Below are positions 1 to 5,518 of a DNA stretch of 8,935 nt, in pieces. A model generated the notes under the pieces. It was not told the DNA's origin and made no database searches. It saw nothing but the letters and a program-made list of their open reading frames with translations. Each line of letters begins with the position of its first letter. Position 1 is the first letter of the stretch. Both the position numbers and the translations under genes were made by a program. Location of the stretch: assembly GCA_030605745.1 (NCBI GenBank), contig JAUWHT010000448.1, positions 1 through 8,935 of the forward strand. Reading direction: 5' to 3'. This DNA is from Pirellulales bacterium. GTDB taxonomy: Bacteria > Planctomycetota > Planctomycetia > Pirellulales > Thermoguttaceae.

Positions 1-28
1 CGCTATTTGCGGTGTGATCCATGCCGCC

Positions 29-60
29 CTCACCCTCTGCCCCTCTCCCAAAGGGAGATT
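29..60. repeat. C/T-rich repeat with small hairpin
   Basis: A pyrimidine-rich stretch ends in a perfect 6-bp hairpin, TCTCCC (44-49) and GGGAGA (53-58) around an AAA loop, followed by TTTAAAA. It lies about 50 bases beyond the galK stop. Such CCCTCACCC/CCCCTCTCCC tracts are commonly dispersed in planctomycete genomes (recollection, not searched). It could help end galK transcription, but read on the galK strand it is not followed by a T-tract. No other gene is visible in the first 109 bases. Confidence 0.4.
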
Positions 61-90
61 TAAAACACGTTCTAAGGCGACCGAGAAGCA

Positions 91-115
91 CGCCGCGTAG
101 ACGCGGCGGCTAAAC
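91..115. repeat. Hairpin repeat with GCTAAAC tail, copy 1
   Basis: A perfect 8-bp stem, CGCCGCGT (91-98) and ACGCGGCG (101-108), closes on a 2-base loop (AG) and is followed at once by GCTAAAC (109-115). The galK stop codon (110-112, minus strand) lies inside the tail, so the repeat supplies the end of the gene. The same architecture recurs at 5443-5467 with a different stem and, degraded, at 3880-3904. Confidence 0.75.
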
Positions 116-1255
116 AGTAATCACTTCGGCACCGTCAGTGGCCTGACAGACGTAAACCGAGGGCGTTTGGCCGGTTTTCTGCTTGTAGGCGGCGGCGGTC
201 TGCTTGGCGAAGTTGTCGGCGGCCTCGGCGTCGATCAGCGCCACGGCACAGCCGCCGAAACCGGCCCCGGTCATCCGGGCGCCGTAGCAGGCGTCGTGTG
301 CCTGGGCACATTCGACCATGGCGTTCAGGGCGTCGCTGGAGACCTCGTAGTCGTCGCGCAGGCTTTCGTGGCTCTTGTTCATCAGCACGCCCAGGGCCGA
401 CACTTCCCCGCGGTGCATTGCCTCGACGGCCTGCAAGGTGCGGTCGTTTTCGGTGATCACGTGCAGCGCGCGGCGTTGGGCGGTTTCGTCCAGACCGGCC
501 GCTGATTGCTGGAACAGATCCAGGCCCACGTCGCGCAGGGCGCGGACCTTGAAGAAATCGGCGGCCGATTCGCACTGCCGACGCCGCTCGTTGTAGGCCG
601 AATCGACCAGTCCCCGGCGGGTCGACGTGTCGAGCACCACCACGGCCACGCCCACCGGGAAGGGTACCGGCCGGGTGGCCAGCGAGCGGCAATCGATCAG
701 CAGGGCATGGCCGGCCCGGCCGGCGGCCGCGATCAGTTGATCCATGATCCCGCAGTTGACACCGATCCACTGGTTCTCCGCCCTTTGGGCCAGCCTGGCC
801 ATCCCGGCGGCGTCCCAATCGAGGTCGTTCACTGCGGCGAACGCCCGGGCAGTGGCCAATTCCAGTGCGGCGGACGCGGCAAGCCCTGCACCCATCGGTA
901 CGTCGCCGGCCAGCACGCCCTCCCAGCCGGCCAGTTCATGGCCGGATTCCTGGAGGCTCCAGGCCGTTCCTTTGAGGTATTCGATCCACCCCGCCTTTTC
1001 GTCGGTGATCGCCTCAAGGGCGAACTCCCCAGTCTGGTCGTAGTTGATCGAATGGACCACCACGCGTCGGTCGTCGCGCGGCCGCAAAGCAATCCAGATC
1101 GCCCGATCAATGGCCAGCGGCAGCACGAATCCGTCGTTGTAGTCGGTATGCTCGCCGATCAGGTTGACCCGGCCAGGGGAACGAACGATCCACCCGGCCG
1201 ACTGCCCGAAACGCTCGGTAAAGTGCTCGGCGACTTCTCGCGGTTCAATCGGCAT
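110..1255 (-). CDS. galK: Galactokinase
   Basis: This cytoplasmic GHMP-family kinase phosphorylates alpha-D-galactose to galactose 1-phosphate with ATP, the first committed step of the Leloir pathway. At 381 residues it has the usual length. The galactokinase signature GRVNLIGEHTDY is at residues 28-39 (R29 is the expected catalytic Arg), the ATP-binding glycine loop PMGAGLAASAA is at 120-130, CGIMDQ at 168-173 carries the expected catalytic Asp (D172), and the C-terminal GHMP motif GARMTGAGFGG is at 326-336. The phosphate loop reads GLAASAA where most family members have GLSSSAA, so two serines are replaced by alanine while S128 is kept. The ATG at 1255 is preceded by AAGG nine bases upstream, overlapping the stop of the regulator gene; the 12-base gap implies co-transcription. 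No other Leloir gene (galT, galE) is in view. Related GHMP sugar kinases are possible, but the signature is specific. Confidence 0.97.
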   Translation of the reverse strand: MPIEPREVAEHFTERFGQSAGWIVRSPGRVNLIGEHTDYNDGFVLPLAIDRAIWIALRPRDDRRVVVHSINYDQTGEFALEAITDEKAGWIEYLKGTAWSLQESGHELAGWEGVLAGDVPMGAGLAASAALELATARAFAAVNDLDWDAAGMARLAQRAENQWIGVNCGIMDQLIAAAGRAGHALLIDCRSLATRPVPFPVGVAVVVLDTSTRRGLVDSAYNERRRQCESAADFFKVRALRDVGLDLFQQSAAGLDETAQRRALHVITENDRTLQAVEAMHRGEVSALGVLMNKSHESLRDDYEVSSDALNAMVECAQAHDACYGARMTGAGFGGCAVALIDAEAADNFAKQTAAAYKQKTGQTPSVYVCQATDGAEVITV

Positions 1256-1267
1256 CGAAACGGACCT

Positions 1268-1792
1268 TCAATCGACCAGTTCCAGGAACACGTCCTCCGA
1301 CAATCGGCGCTGGGCCGCTTGTCCAAGTTCATCCCGGCGGCGGCGTTGGCCCACGGCGTGCCAGGGGCTGACGCCTTCCAGTTCGGGCATGATCTCGACG
1401 AGTTGCTCGACGAGCGTCTGAGCCATCCGACGAATCGGCGCCTGCTCGGACACCTCTATCATCGCCAGGGCGGTCTTCATCACGCGGACCAGTTGGGCGC
1501 GCCGCAGGACGGGTGCTGCGAGCGGATCGCCCGCTTCTACCAGCAACTCGCTGATTGGAACCTCCAGCACCTTCTGCCACTCGTACAATCTGCTGAGCGG
1601 CATGTCGGCCGTTTCACGTTCCTGGAGCTTCACCGTAGCGACATCCACGTTCAATCTCCGCGCCACCGTGCGGCGCGAGATCCCCTGCAATCGGCGGACC
1701 GTACCCACGCGATGCAGAGGACGTTTGGTGGTGGGGATCCTCAAATCGTTGATTCTCCCTACCTCGGAAACACTGTGACTGATAAGACCCAT
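1268..1792 (-). CDS. XRE-like HTH transcriptional regulator upstream of galK
   Basis: A 174-residue protein with a predicted helix-turn-helix at about residues 27-85. The core LQGISRRTVARRLNVDVATV (35-54) resembles the Cro/C1 (XRE) DNA-binding helices, followed by a YEWQKVLEVPISELL segment typical of the last helix. Residues 95-174 are charged and helical, with no recognisable ligand domain. The ATG at 1792 follows GGGAGG at nine bases. The stop is 12 bases before galK on the same strand, so the two are probably one transcript and the protein is a candidate regulator of its own operon and of galactose use. A promoter candidate (1934-1962) and a perfect palindrome (1814-1830) lie upstream. The family is inferred from sequence pattern; effector and target are unknown. 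Confidence 0.75.
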   Translation of the reverse strand: MGLISHSVSEVGRINDLRIPTTKRPLHRVGTVRRLQGISRRTVARRLNVDVATVKLQERETADMPLSRLYEWQKVLEVPISELLVEAGDPLAAPVLRRAQLVRVMKTALAMIEVSEQAPIRRMAQTLVEQLVEIMPELEGVSPWHAVGQRRRRDELGQAAQRRLSEDVFLELVD

Positions 1793-1813
1793 GATGGTAG
1801 CCCTCCCGTTCTT

Positions 1814-1830
1814 CGATTCGTCGCGAATCG
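1814..1830. promoter_or_regulatory. Perfect palindrome in the leader of the regulator-galK operon
   Basis: CGATTCG (1814-1820) and CGAATCG (1824-1830) form perfect inverted repeats around three bases. The site lies 22-38 bases upstream of the regulator start codon and downstream of the predicted promoter, so it could be an operator for autoregulation or a leader hairpin. No second copy was found in the window, so the role is inferred from position alone. Confidence 0.3.
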
Positions 1831-1933
1831 CGAAAAGAAAAAAGGATCAATTACTAGCCGGTTGGCGAAATGCCAAATTGAAGGCTGCGAAGACAAGTCC
1901 ACTCACAATAAGAAAATACCATCTTCATTAGAT

Positions 1934-1962
1934 ATTTTACCACCCCGAGAAGAAACCGACAA
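1934..1962 (-). promoter_or_regulatory. Sigma70-type promoter candidate for the regulator-galK operon
   Basis: Read on the minus strand, TTGTCG (-35, 1962-1957) is followed after exactly 17 bases by TAAAAT (-10, 1939-1934). The region is clearly more AT-rich than the flanking genes. A start near 1926 would give a leader of about 130 bases containing the palindrome at 1814-1830. Confidence 0.45.
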
Positions 1963-2022
1963 GTAGCACTACCGGGTGGCCAGATGGGGCCAGAATGTCG
2001 GGGTCGTGGGGAGCAGGAATGA

Positions 2023-2077
2023 GGGATTGGGGATTGGAACTTGACTCTAATCCCCAATCCCCAATCCCTAATCCCCC
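2023..2077. repeat. GGGGATT heptamer repeat forming a hairpin
   Basis: The left arm GGGATTGGGGATT (2023-2035) is matched perfectly by AATCCCCAATCCC (2056-2068). The right side is a tandem run of the heptamer AATCCCC (from 2049) that decays to TAATCCCCC by 2077. The hairpin lies two bases beyond the GT2 stop codon (2080-2082), so it could act as a 3' end structure for that gene; no T-tract follows. Runs of this heptamer are common as dispersed repeats in planctomycetes (recollection, unchecked). Confidence 0.6.
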
Positions 2078-2079
2078 AG

Positions 2080-2475
2080 CTATTCCTCTATGGCAAAGTC
2101 TTTCAATCTGGCGAGGAAGTTGGGACGGGCGGGTTGGCTGGGGCCGTGCAGTTTTTCCCTTGTCCGGCGGTCGATCGCCGAAGGACAGGTTTCGTCGAAG
2201 ACGAGAACGGCCCTGCCGCTGCTGTGACGGAGGCCCGTCCGGACAGCCGACTCGCGCCCCAGGCGTTCACCGTGGCGGACCAGTCGGACCTGTGGGTAGT
2301 AGCGGGCAAGTTCGTCGCCGATTTCGCTGGTGGCGTCGGACGAACCGTCGTCGATGATTACCAGTTCAAACCGCTCGGCTAGGTCCGAGACGACCTCGAG
2401 GACTTCCAGCACCGTGCCGGCGAGTGTCGATTGGGCATCGTGCACCGGCAGCAAGACAGTCAGCGAGCGTTCCAA
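2080..2475 (-). CDS. Short GT2-like glycosyltransferase domain protein
   Basis: The protein opens like a GT-A fold family 2 glycosyltransferase. SLTVLLPVHDAQSTL (residues 4-18) is the first Rossmann strand and IDDGSSD (41-47) is the nucleotide-sugar binding motif, followed by an HGERLGRESAVRTGL segment (68-82). It stops at 131 residues, whereas functional GT2 enzymes usually exceed 220. The expected DxD metal motif is replaced by VFDET (92-96), and no acceptor region or membrane segment follows. The start chosen is TTG at 2475, because AAGGAA sits seven bases upstream; an in-frame ATG at 2571 adds 32 residues unlike any GT2 N-terminus. Short proteins of this kind seem to recur in planctomycetes (recollection), which argues against simple decay. 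Activity is doubtful. No promoter was recognised in 2476-2731, the spacer shared with the divergent gene. Confidence 0.7.
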   Translation of the reverse strand: MERSLTVLLPVHDAQSTLAGTVLEVLEVVSDLAERFELVIIDDGSSDATSEIGDELARYYPQVRLVRHGERLGRESAVRTGLRHSSGRAVLVFDETCPSAIDRRTREKLHGPSQPARPNFLARLKDFAIEE

Positions 2476-2731
2476 GGGGTGTTCCTTTCGGGAGGGAAGA
2501 AGACACACCGCGCTGTTAATCAATGTCGGACTTCGAGCGGGAATCGCTAAAGACAAGCCCCAAGCGGCCATGTTGCGCGATTCGTGCCGCCCCGGCCGAT
2601 CATGCCAGATGCGTGGGCCCGTCGGGTGAAGGACATAGTGGTTGTGACGGTTCCCTTGCAGAACAGCCGGGAATCCGCGAACCTAGACCAGGTTAGGCGA
2701 ACGAATCCTGTGTTATTTGGGACAACCTACA

Positions 2732-2902
2732 ATGGACAAGAGAACCAAGAAAAAGATCTACACGCTCAACCAGCGGATTCAGAGACTCCACCAGCAGTTG
2801 GCCGGGGAGAGGCAACAAATGGACGACCCGCAAGAGCTGAAGAACCTTCAAGGACAACTCACCGCCGCTGAAGCGGAGTTGGCCAAGCTGAAAGGCTCGT
2901 GA
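2732..2902 (+). CDS. Small coiled-coil protein, 56 residues
   Basis: A basic start (MDKRTKKKI) leads into one long predicted helix with heptad-like leucines, isoleucines and many Gln/Glu/Lys residues up to the C-terminal KLKGS. It has no cysteines, signal peptide or membrane segment, so it is probably a cytosolic homo- or hetero-oligomerising peptide. The ATG at 2732 is preferred over an in-frame TTG at 2717, which adds only MGQPT; neither has a strong ribosome binding site. It is divergent from the GT2-like gene. Similar tiny KKKI-starting coiled-coil proteins occur in planctomycete annotations (recollection). Function is unknown. Confidence 0.6.
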   Translation: MDKRTKKKIYTLNQRIQRLHQQLAGERQQMDDPQELKNLQGQLTAAEAELAKLKGS

Positions 2903-2931
2903 GTTGTCAGTTGTCGGTTATCAGTGGTTAG
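2903..2931. repeat. GTTATCAGTGGTTAG-type repeat, left copy
   Basis: The repeat starts directly after the stop of the 56-residue gene, with short internal GTTGTC(A/G) reiterations leading to GTTATCAGTGGTTAG (2917-2931). An inverted copy with one mismatch in 15 bases lies at 3166-3180, so the two bracket the palindromic cluster between them. Confidence 0.6.
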
Positions 2932-2953
2932 GCATTGTAAAAGAATAACTTGA

Positions 2954-3104
2954 CCGAATCGGCAACTGGGTGGCACGTCCCTGAGCAGAGCGAAGGGCGT
3001 GTTTTTCCGGCCGAATCGGTAACTGGGTGGCACGTCCCTGAGCAGAGCGAAGGGCGTGTTTTTCCGGCCCCCACGCCCATCACTTCGTTCTGGGCGTGCC
3101 ACCC
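2954..3104. repeat. 57-bp tandem duplication plus inverted copy of the GGTGGCACG repeat
   Basis: Units 2954-3010 and 3011-3067 are direct tandem copies of 57 bases differing only at 2963/3020 (C versus T). Each holds GGGTGGCACG, a CCCTGAG..AGCGAAGG centre and GGGCGTG. A third, diverged copy lies inverted at 3072-3104, with GGGCGTGCCACCC at its end. The same family reappears at 5316-5394. The units give no conserved reading frame of interest and do not resemble CRISPR repeats. Confidence 0.8.
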
Positions 3105-3140
3105 AATTGATCGAGTTATTGTGTTACAGCTCCTTACTTA

Positions 3141-3180
3141 GTTGTCCATTGTTCTGACCACTGACCTGACCACTGATAAC
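3141..3180. repeat. Inverted copy of the GTTATCAGTGGTTAG-type repeat
   Basis: Read on the minus strand this is GTTATCAGTGGTCAG followed by GTCAGTGGTCAG, the same family as 2903-2931 in opposite orientation. It contains two overlapping CTGACC(ACTGA) reiterations and ends three bases before the ATG at 3184, occupying the place where a ribosome binding site would be expected. Confidence 0.6.
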
Positions 3181-3183
3181 TCC

Positions 3184-3780
3184 ATGCGGACCTCGCTGCG
3201 AACATCGGTAGCCGTGGCGCTGACCGCCGGCATCGTGCTCGGCGCGTGGGGGTATGCCAGTCGCAAGCAGTTGGCCCGGCAGTTGGCCTGTTATCGGGTC
3301 GGGGCCGCCGAGTCATTCGAACTGGCTCAAGCCGAAATCGCCTGGTTCGAAAGCAGCCCGGATCGCAAAGTCCGGCTCGAAGAACTGGTCCGAAAATGGG
3401 GAACCGGCAACCGGCAGTTCGATCTATATCTCGCCCGGCACCTCGGCAATGCCGCGTGCACCGATTCGCTGCGGGAGAGCTTCTGCGCCGAGATGGACCG
3501 CCGCGAGGAACTGCCGGCGCGCTGGGCACACTACTGGACCTACCGGACACCGCTGGAACCGGACCAACAGATCGTCTCGATACTGAAGTACCTGGACACC
3601 TTGTCCACCGCCGACGGGTCGAAGACGATCACCTGGCGCGAGGTGCTTGACTTGCGAGCGGTGTTCCAACTGACTGGGCACCGGCCTGCCCGGGGTATCT
3701 CGCCCACCAATTGGCGCGAGTACTACCGCGTGTGGCAGGAAACCCGGCCGGCTGAGCTTCCACACGTCGCCCGACCATAA
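3184..3780 (+). CDS. Hypothetical single-pass membrane-anchored protein
   Basis: This 198-residue protein is not recognised. Residues 1-6 are basic (MRTSLR) and 7-23 form a hydrophobic segment (SVAVALTAGIVLGAWGY), an uncleaved signal anchor. The rest is soluble, rich in Arg/Glu/Trp and probably helical, so it should lie outside the cytoplasmic membrane. Landmarks are ELAQAEIAWFESSPDRK (46-62), several conserved-looking tryptophans and a C-terminal NWREYYRVWQE. No catalytic motif or Cys pair is seen. The ATG at 3184 is chosen because the frame upstream only translates repeat DNA; there is no clear ribosome binding site because that repeat runs to three bases before the start. The stop codon (3778-3780) lies inside the first arm of the next palindromic repeat. 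GC-rich codon use matches the neighbouring genes, which supports a real gene. Confidence 0.65.
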   Translation: MRTSLRTSVAVALTAGIVLGAWGYASRKQLARQLACYRVGAAESFELAQAEIAWFESSPDRKVRLEELVRKWGTGNRQFDLYLARHLGNAACTDSLRESFCAEMDRREELPARWAHYWTYRTPLEPDQQIVSILKYLDTLSTADGSKTITWREVLDLRAVFQLTGHRPARGISPTNWREYYRVWQETRPAELPHVARP

Positions 3781-3864
3781 AGCCGCGACCGGTGGTCGCG
3801 GTTGAACGAACAACCACGCGATTTTCTCCGAACCGCTGGGCGCGACCACCGGTCGCGGCTTTAT
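3777..3864. repeat. REPIN-like double palindrome, CGCGACCGGTGGTCGCG family
   Basis: Two perfect 24-base arms, 3777-3800 and 3841-3864, are exact reverse complements around a 40-base spacer. Each arm is itself a hairpin: CGCGACC and GGTCGCG with a 3-base loop. The arrangement of two inverted REP-like hairpins matches the REPIN layout described in other bacteria. The stop codon of the upstream gene lies in the left arm. No T-tract follows either arm, so it is not a standard terminator. Confidence 0.8.
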
Positions 3865-3879
3865 GTATGTTTCCCCGGT

Positions 3880-3904
3880 ATTGGGGCAAGCCCGACGGCT
3901 AAAC
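3880..3904. repeat. Hairpin repeat with GCTAAAC tail, copy 3 (degraded stem)
   Basis: GGGC, AA, GCCC is followed by GACG and then the invariant GCTAAAC (3898-3904). Only five of the eight stem positions still pair, unlike the perfect stems of the copies at 91-115 and 5443-5467. It begins four bases past the stop of the lipoprotein gene (minus strand). Confidence 0.55.
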
Positions 3905-3908
3905 TACA

Positions 3909-4247
3909 CTACGGGCCGATACTGCGTGGATCTCGGGCGAGGAAGTCGCGTGGGCCGCGGCTTGTGTAATAGGGATAAGCGATGGCCCCGGTCGGTGGGC
4001 CGGGCGCGGCTGTCGCCTGGCGAGGCCTAGACCTTTCCCAACCCAGCAACCCCCCCAGCCCGGGATTCTCCGGGTCGTACAGCTCACTATCCTCGTAGTA
4101 TACCGGGCAGCCGGTATCACTGCACACGTCGCAATCCGGCGTGCAGCTTGCGCAGTTTTCCGGGGCCATTTGGCAACTGCCCATTATACAACCGCTCAGC
4201 CCGGCCAGCACGGTGACCGCCAAGAGCATCAACAACGCGCGTTTCAT
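3909..4247 (-). CDS. Small cysteine-rich lipoprotein
   Basis: A 112-residue exported lipoprotein. Residues 1-20 are a classic type II signal peptide: MKR, a hydrophobic core, then lipobox LSGC with the acylated Cys at 20. Six further cysteines follow within 23 residues (25, 32, 35, 39, 42, 47), including two CxxC pairs, suggesting disulfides or metal binding outside the membrane. A Pro/Gly-rich linker leads to a C-terminal YPYYTSRGPRDFL and a final SIGP. This ending resembles the tail of short lipoproteins I recall from planctomycetes, and it may be a surface or sorting feature. The ATG at 4247 follows AAAGGAA about eight bases upstream. It is divergent from the phosphoesterase gene. Function is unknown. 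Confidence 0.8.
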   Translation of the reverse strand: MKRALLMLLAVTVLAGLSGCIMGSCQMAPENCASCTPDCDVCSDTGCPVYYEDSELYDPENPGLGGLLGWERSRPRQATAAPGPPTGAIAYPYYTSRGPRDFLARDPRSIGP

Positions 4248-4417
4248 GTCCGACGATTCCTTTTTTCAGATAGGTCGCTAAACGAAACATCGGCCTGACA
4301 ACCGGCAGAATCCAGAAAATCGCCAGGACCGTTAGCATTTGCCCAGCTTTCCTCACCGATCCGGCCGAGGACCGGGCTGCTGGACGACCCACTGCGAAGC
4401 TGATACGTTGGCTCATT
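4248..4417. promoter_or_regulatory. Divergent intergenic region between lipoprotein and phosphoesterase genes
   Basis: This 170-base spacer must carry promoters for both flanking genes, as they point away from each other. A TTGTCA box for the lipoprotein lies at 4302-4297 on the minus strand, but no -10 element at proper spacing is clear. No promoter for the plus-strand gene was recognised. The phosphoesterase ATG (4418) lacks an evident ribosome binding site. Confidence 0.3.
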
Positions 4418-5284
4418 ATGGTCGCCGCTATCGAATATATTGAGAAGATTATCGCCACCTTCGGCCAGGCTACCGAGGCCAACTTACAAACGCCCGGCCG
4501 GGTGGGGAACGTCATCGAACTGACGGCGGAGTTGGCCGACGAGGTGATGGTCACCGGTGACTTGCACGGGCATCGGCGGAACTTCAACCTGATCAGGAAG
4601 ACCTCCGCCCTGGACGCCCATCCCCGGCGGCACCTGATCCTCCAGGAAGTCTGCCACGGCGGTCCTACCTACCCGCAAAACGGAGGGTGCATGTCCCATA
4701 CCCTCCTGGAAGACGTCGCTGGGCTGAAGGTCAAGTATCCCCAGCGTGTCCACTTCATCCTGGGCAACCACGAGCTGGCCGAGCTGGCCGATTATCCGAT
4801 CCAGAAGAACAGGCAGATGCTCAACCTGCTGTTCCGGATGGGGTTGCAGCAGATGTACGGGCCGGCCGCGGACAAGGTGCGAGAGTCGTTTTTTCCGTTC
4901 CTGCGTAGCTGCCCGCTGGCCGTGCGAATGCCCGGCGGGGTGTTCATTTCCCATAGCGTGCCGGAGAACTGCGATACCCAGAAGTTCGACAGCTCGATCT
5001 TCACCCGTCAACTGGACAAGGACGAGTATCTCGAGCGGGCCAGCATCTTCCAGTTGGTCTGGGGACGCGACTACCGCCAGGAGAATGCCCAGGCGTTTGC
5101 CGAGTTAGTGGGGGCCAACGTGCTCCTGAACGGCCACGAGCCCTGCCCTGAAGGATTCAACGCACCCAACCAGCTCCAGATCATCATCGACTGCTGTGCC
5201 GAGAAGGCGTCCTACGTGATCCTGCCGACCGACCGGCAGTTCAGTCACGCAGATATCCTCCAGCGGATCGAGAGACTCGTTTAG
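4418..5284 (+). CDS. PPP-like metallophosphoesterase with altered metal motif
   Basis: A 288-residue cytosolic calcineurin-like phosphoesterase, nearest in layout to the PPP serine/threonine phosphatase and ApaH group. Visible motifs are GDLHGH (47-52), LGNHE (115-119), an ISHSVP histidine (H179) and NGHEP (238-242), which correspond to the usual metal ligands and the catalytic His of GNHE. The second signature, normally GDxVDRG, reads QEVCHGG (76-82): E77 stands where the metal-bridging Asp is expected and H80 where the second Asp is expected. The spacing is intact, so this looks like a divergent subfamily rather than a decayed gene. The insert ADYPIQKNRQMLNLLFRMGL (124-143) and a WGRDY segment (215-219) are further landmarks. 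The substrate cannot be told from sequence: phosphoprotein, nucleotide or other phosphoester. The next gene lies 326 bases downstream behind repeats, so it is probably a single-gene unit. Confidence 0.85.
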   Translation: MVAAIEYIEKIIATFGQATEANLQTPGRVGNVIELTAELADEVMVTGDLHGHRRNFNLIRKTSALDAHPRRHLILQEVCHGGPTYPQNGGCMSHTLLEDVAGLKVKYPQRVHFILGNHELAELADYPIQKNRQMLNLLFRMGLQQMYGPAADKVRESFFPFLRSCPLAVRMPGGVFISHSVPENCDTQKFDSSIFTRQLDKDEYLERASIFQLVWGRDYRQENAQAFAELVGANVLLNGHEPCPEGFNAPNQLQIIIDCCAEKASYVILPTDRQFSHADILQRIERLV

Positions 5285-5315
5285 GACCCGCGCAGAAATA
5301 AGCTGTACAAATTTT

Positions 5316-5394
5316 GGTGGCACGCCCTGAGGAACGAAGGGCGTGGCAAGGTGCCCCAAACACGCCCTTCGCTGCGCTCAGGGACGTGCCACTC
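5316..5394. repeat. Inverted doublet of the GGTGGCACG repeat
   Basis: The left arm 5316-5345 runs GGTGGCACGCCCTGAG to GGGCGTG. The right arm 5361-5392 is the reverse-oriented counterpart, starting CACGCCCTTCG and ending CGTGCCAC, with small indels between them. Each arm contains the complementary pair CACGCCC/GGGCGTG or a close version of it. This is the same family as the tandem cluster at 2954-3104. It starts 32 bases after the phosphoesterase stop. Confidence 0.75.
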
Positions 5395-5442
5395 TTGGTG
5401 GAATTCCCCAACGGCGACGACCAATCTGCTCCAGGGCCAACG

Positions 5443-5467
5443 CGCCGGGCAAGCCCGGCGGCTAAAC
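5443..5467. repeat. Hairpin repeat with GCTAAAC tail, copy 2
   Basis: A perfect 8-bp stem, CGCCGGGC (5443-5450) and GCCCGGCG (5453-5460), closes on AA and is followed at once by GCTAAAC (5461-5467). The layout is identical to 91-115, but the inner stem bases differ on both sides so that pairing is kept. Confidence 0.75.
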
Positions 5468-5518
5468 TTGGGAGTTCTGGTAACCTGGGTGCTCTCGCCA
5501 CCTGTTCCCATGTCGCTC

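Noticed and set aside
506..1966. Long plus-strand open frame (486 codons) opposite galK and the regulator
   Set aside because: It is antisense to two well-supported genes, its translation is low-complexity (Pro/Gly/Arg/His rich) with no motif, and it is explained by GC-rich codon bias on the other strand.
2476..2571. 32-residue upstream extension of the GT2-like protein from an ATG at 2571
   Set aside because: The GT2 fold starts right after the TTG at 2475, which has AAGGAA seven bases upstream; the extension matches nothing in the family.
2954..3067. CRISPR-like direct repeats
   Set aside because: There are only two abutting 57-base units with no spacers, and an inverted relative follows; they belong to a palindromic repeat family also present at 5316-5394.
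3777..3864. Reading the double palindrome as a rho-independent terminator
   Set aside because: Neither arm is followed by a T-tract, and the 40-base spacer is longer than a terminator loop; repeat-element architecture fits better.
4117..4587. Minus-strand open frame with a hydrophobic stretch spanning the divergent spacer
   Set aside because: It overlaps the lipoprotein start in another frame and the phosphoesterase N-terminus antisense; it has no ribosome binding site support and is less plausible than either.
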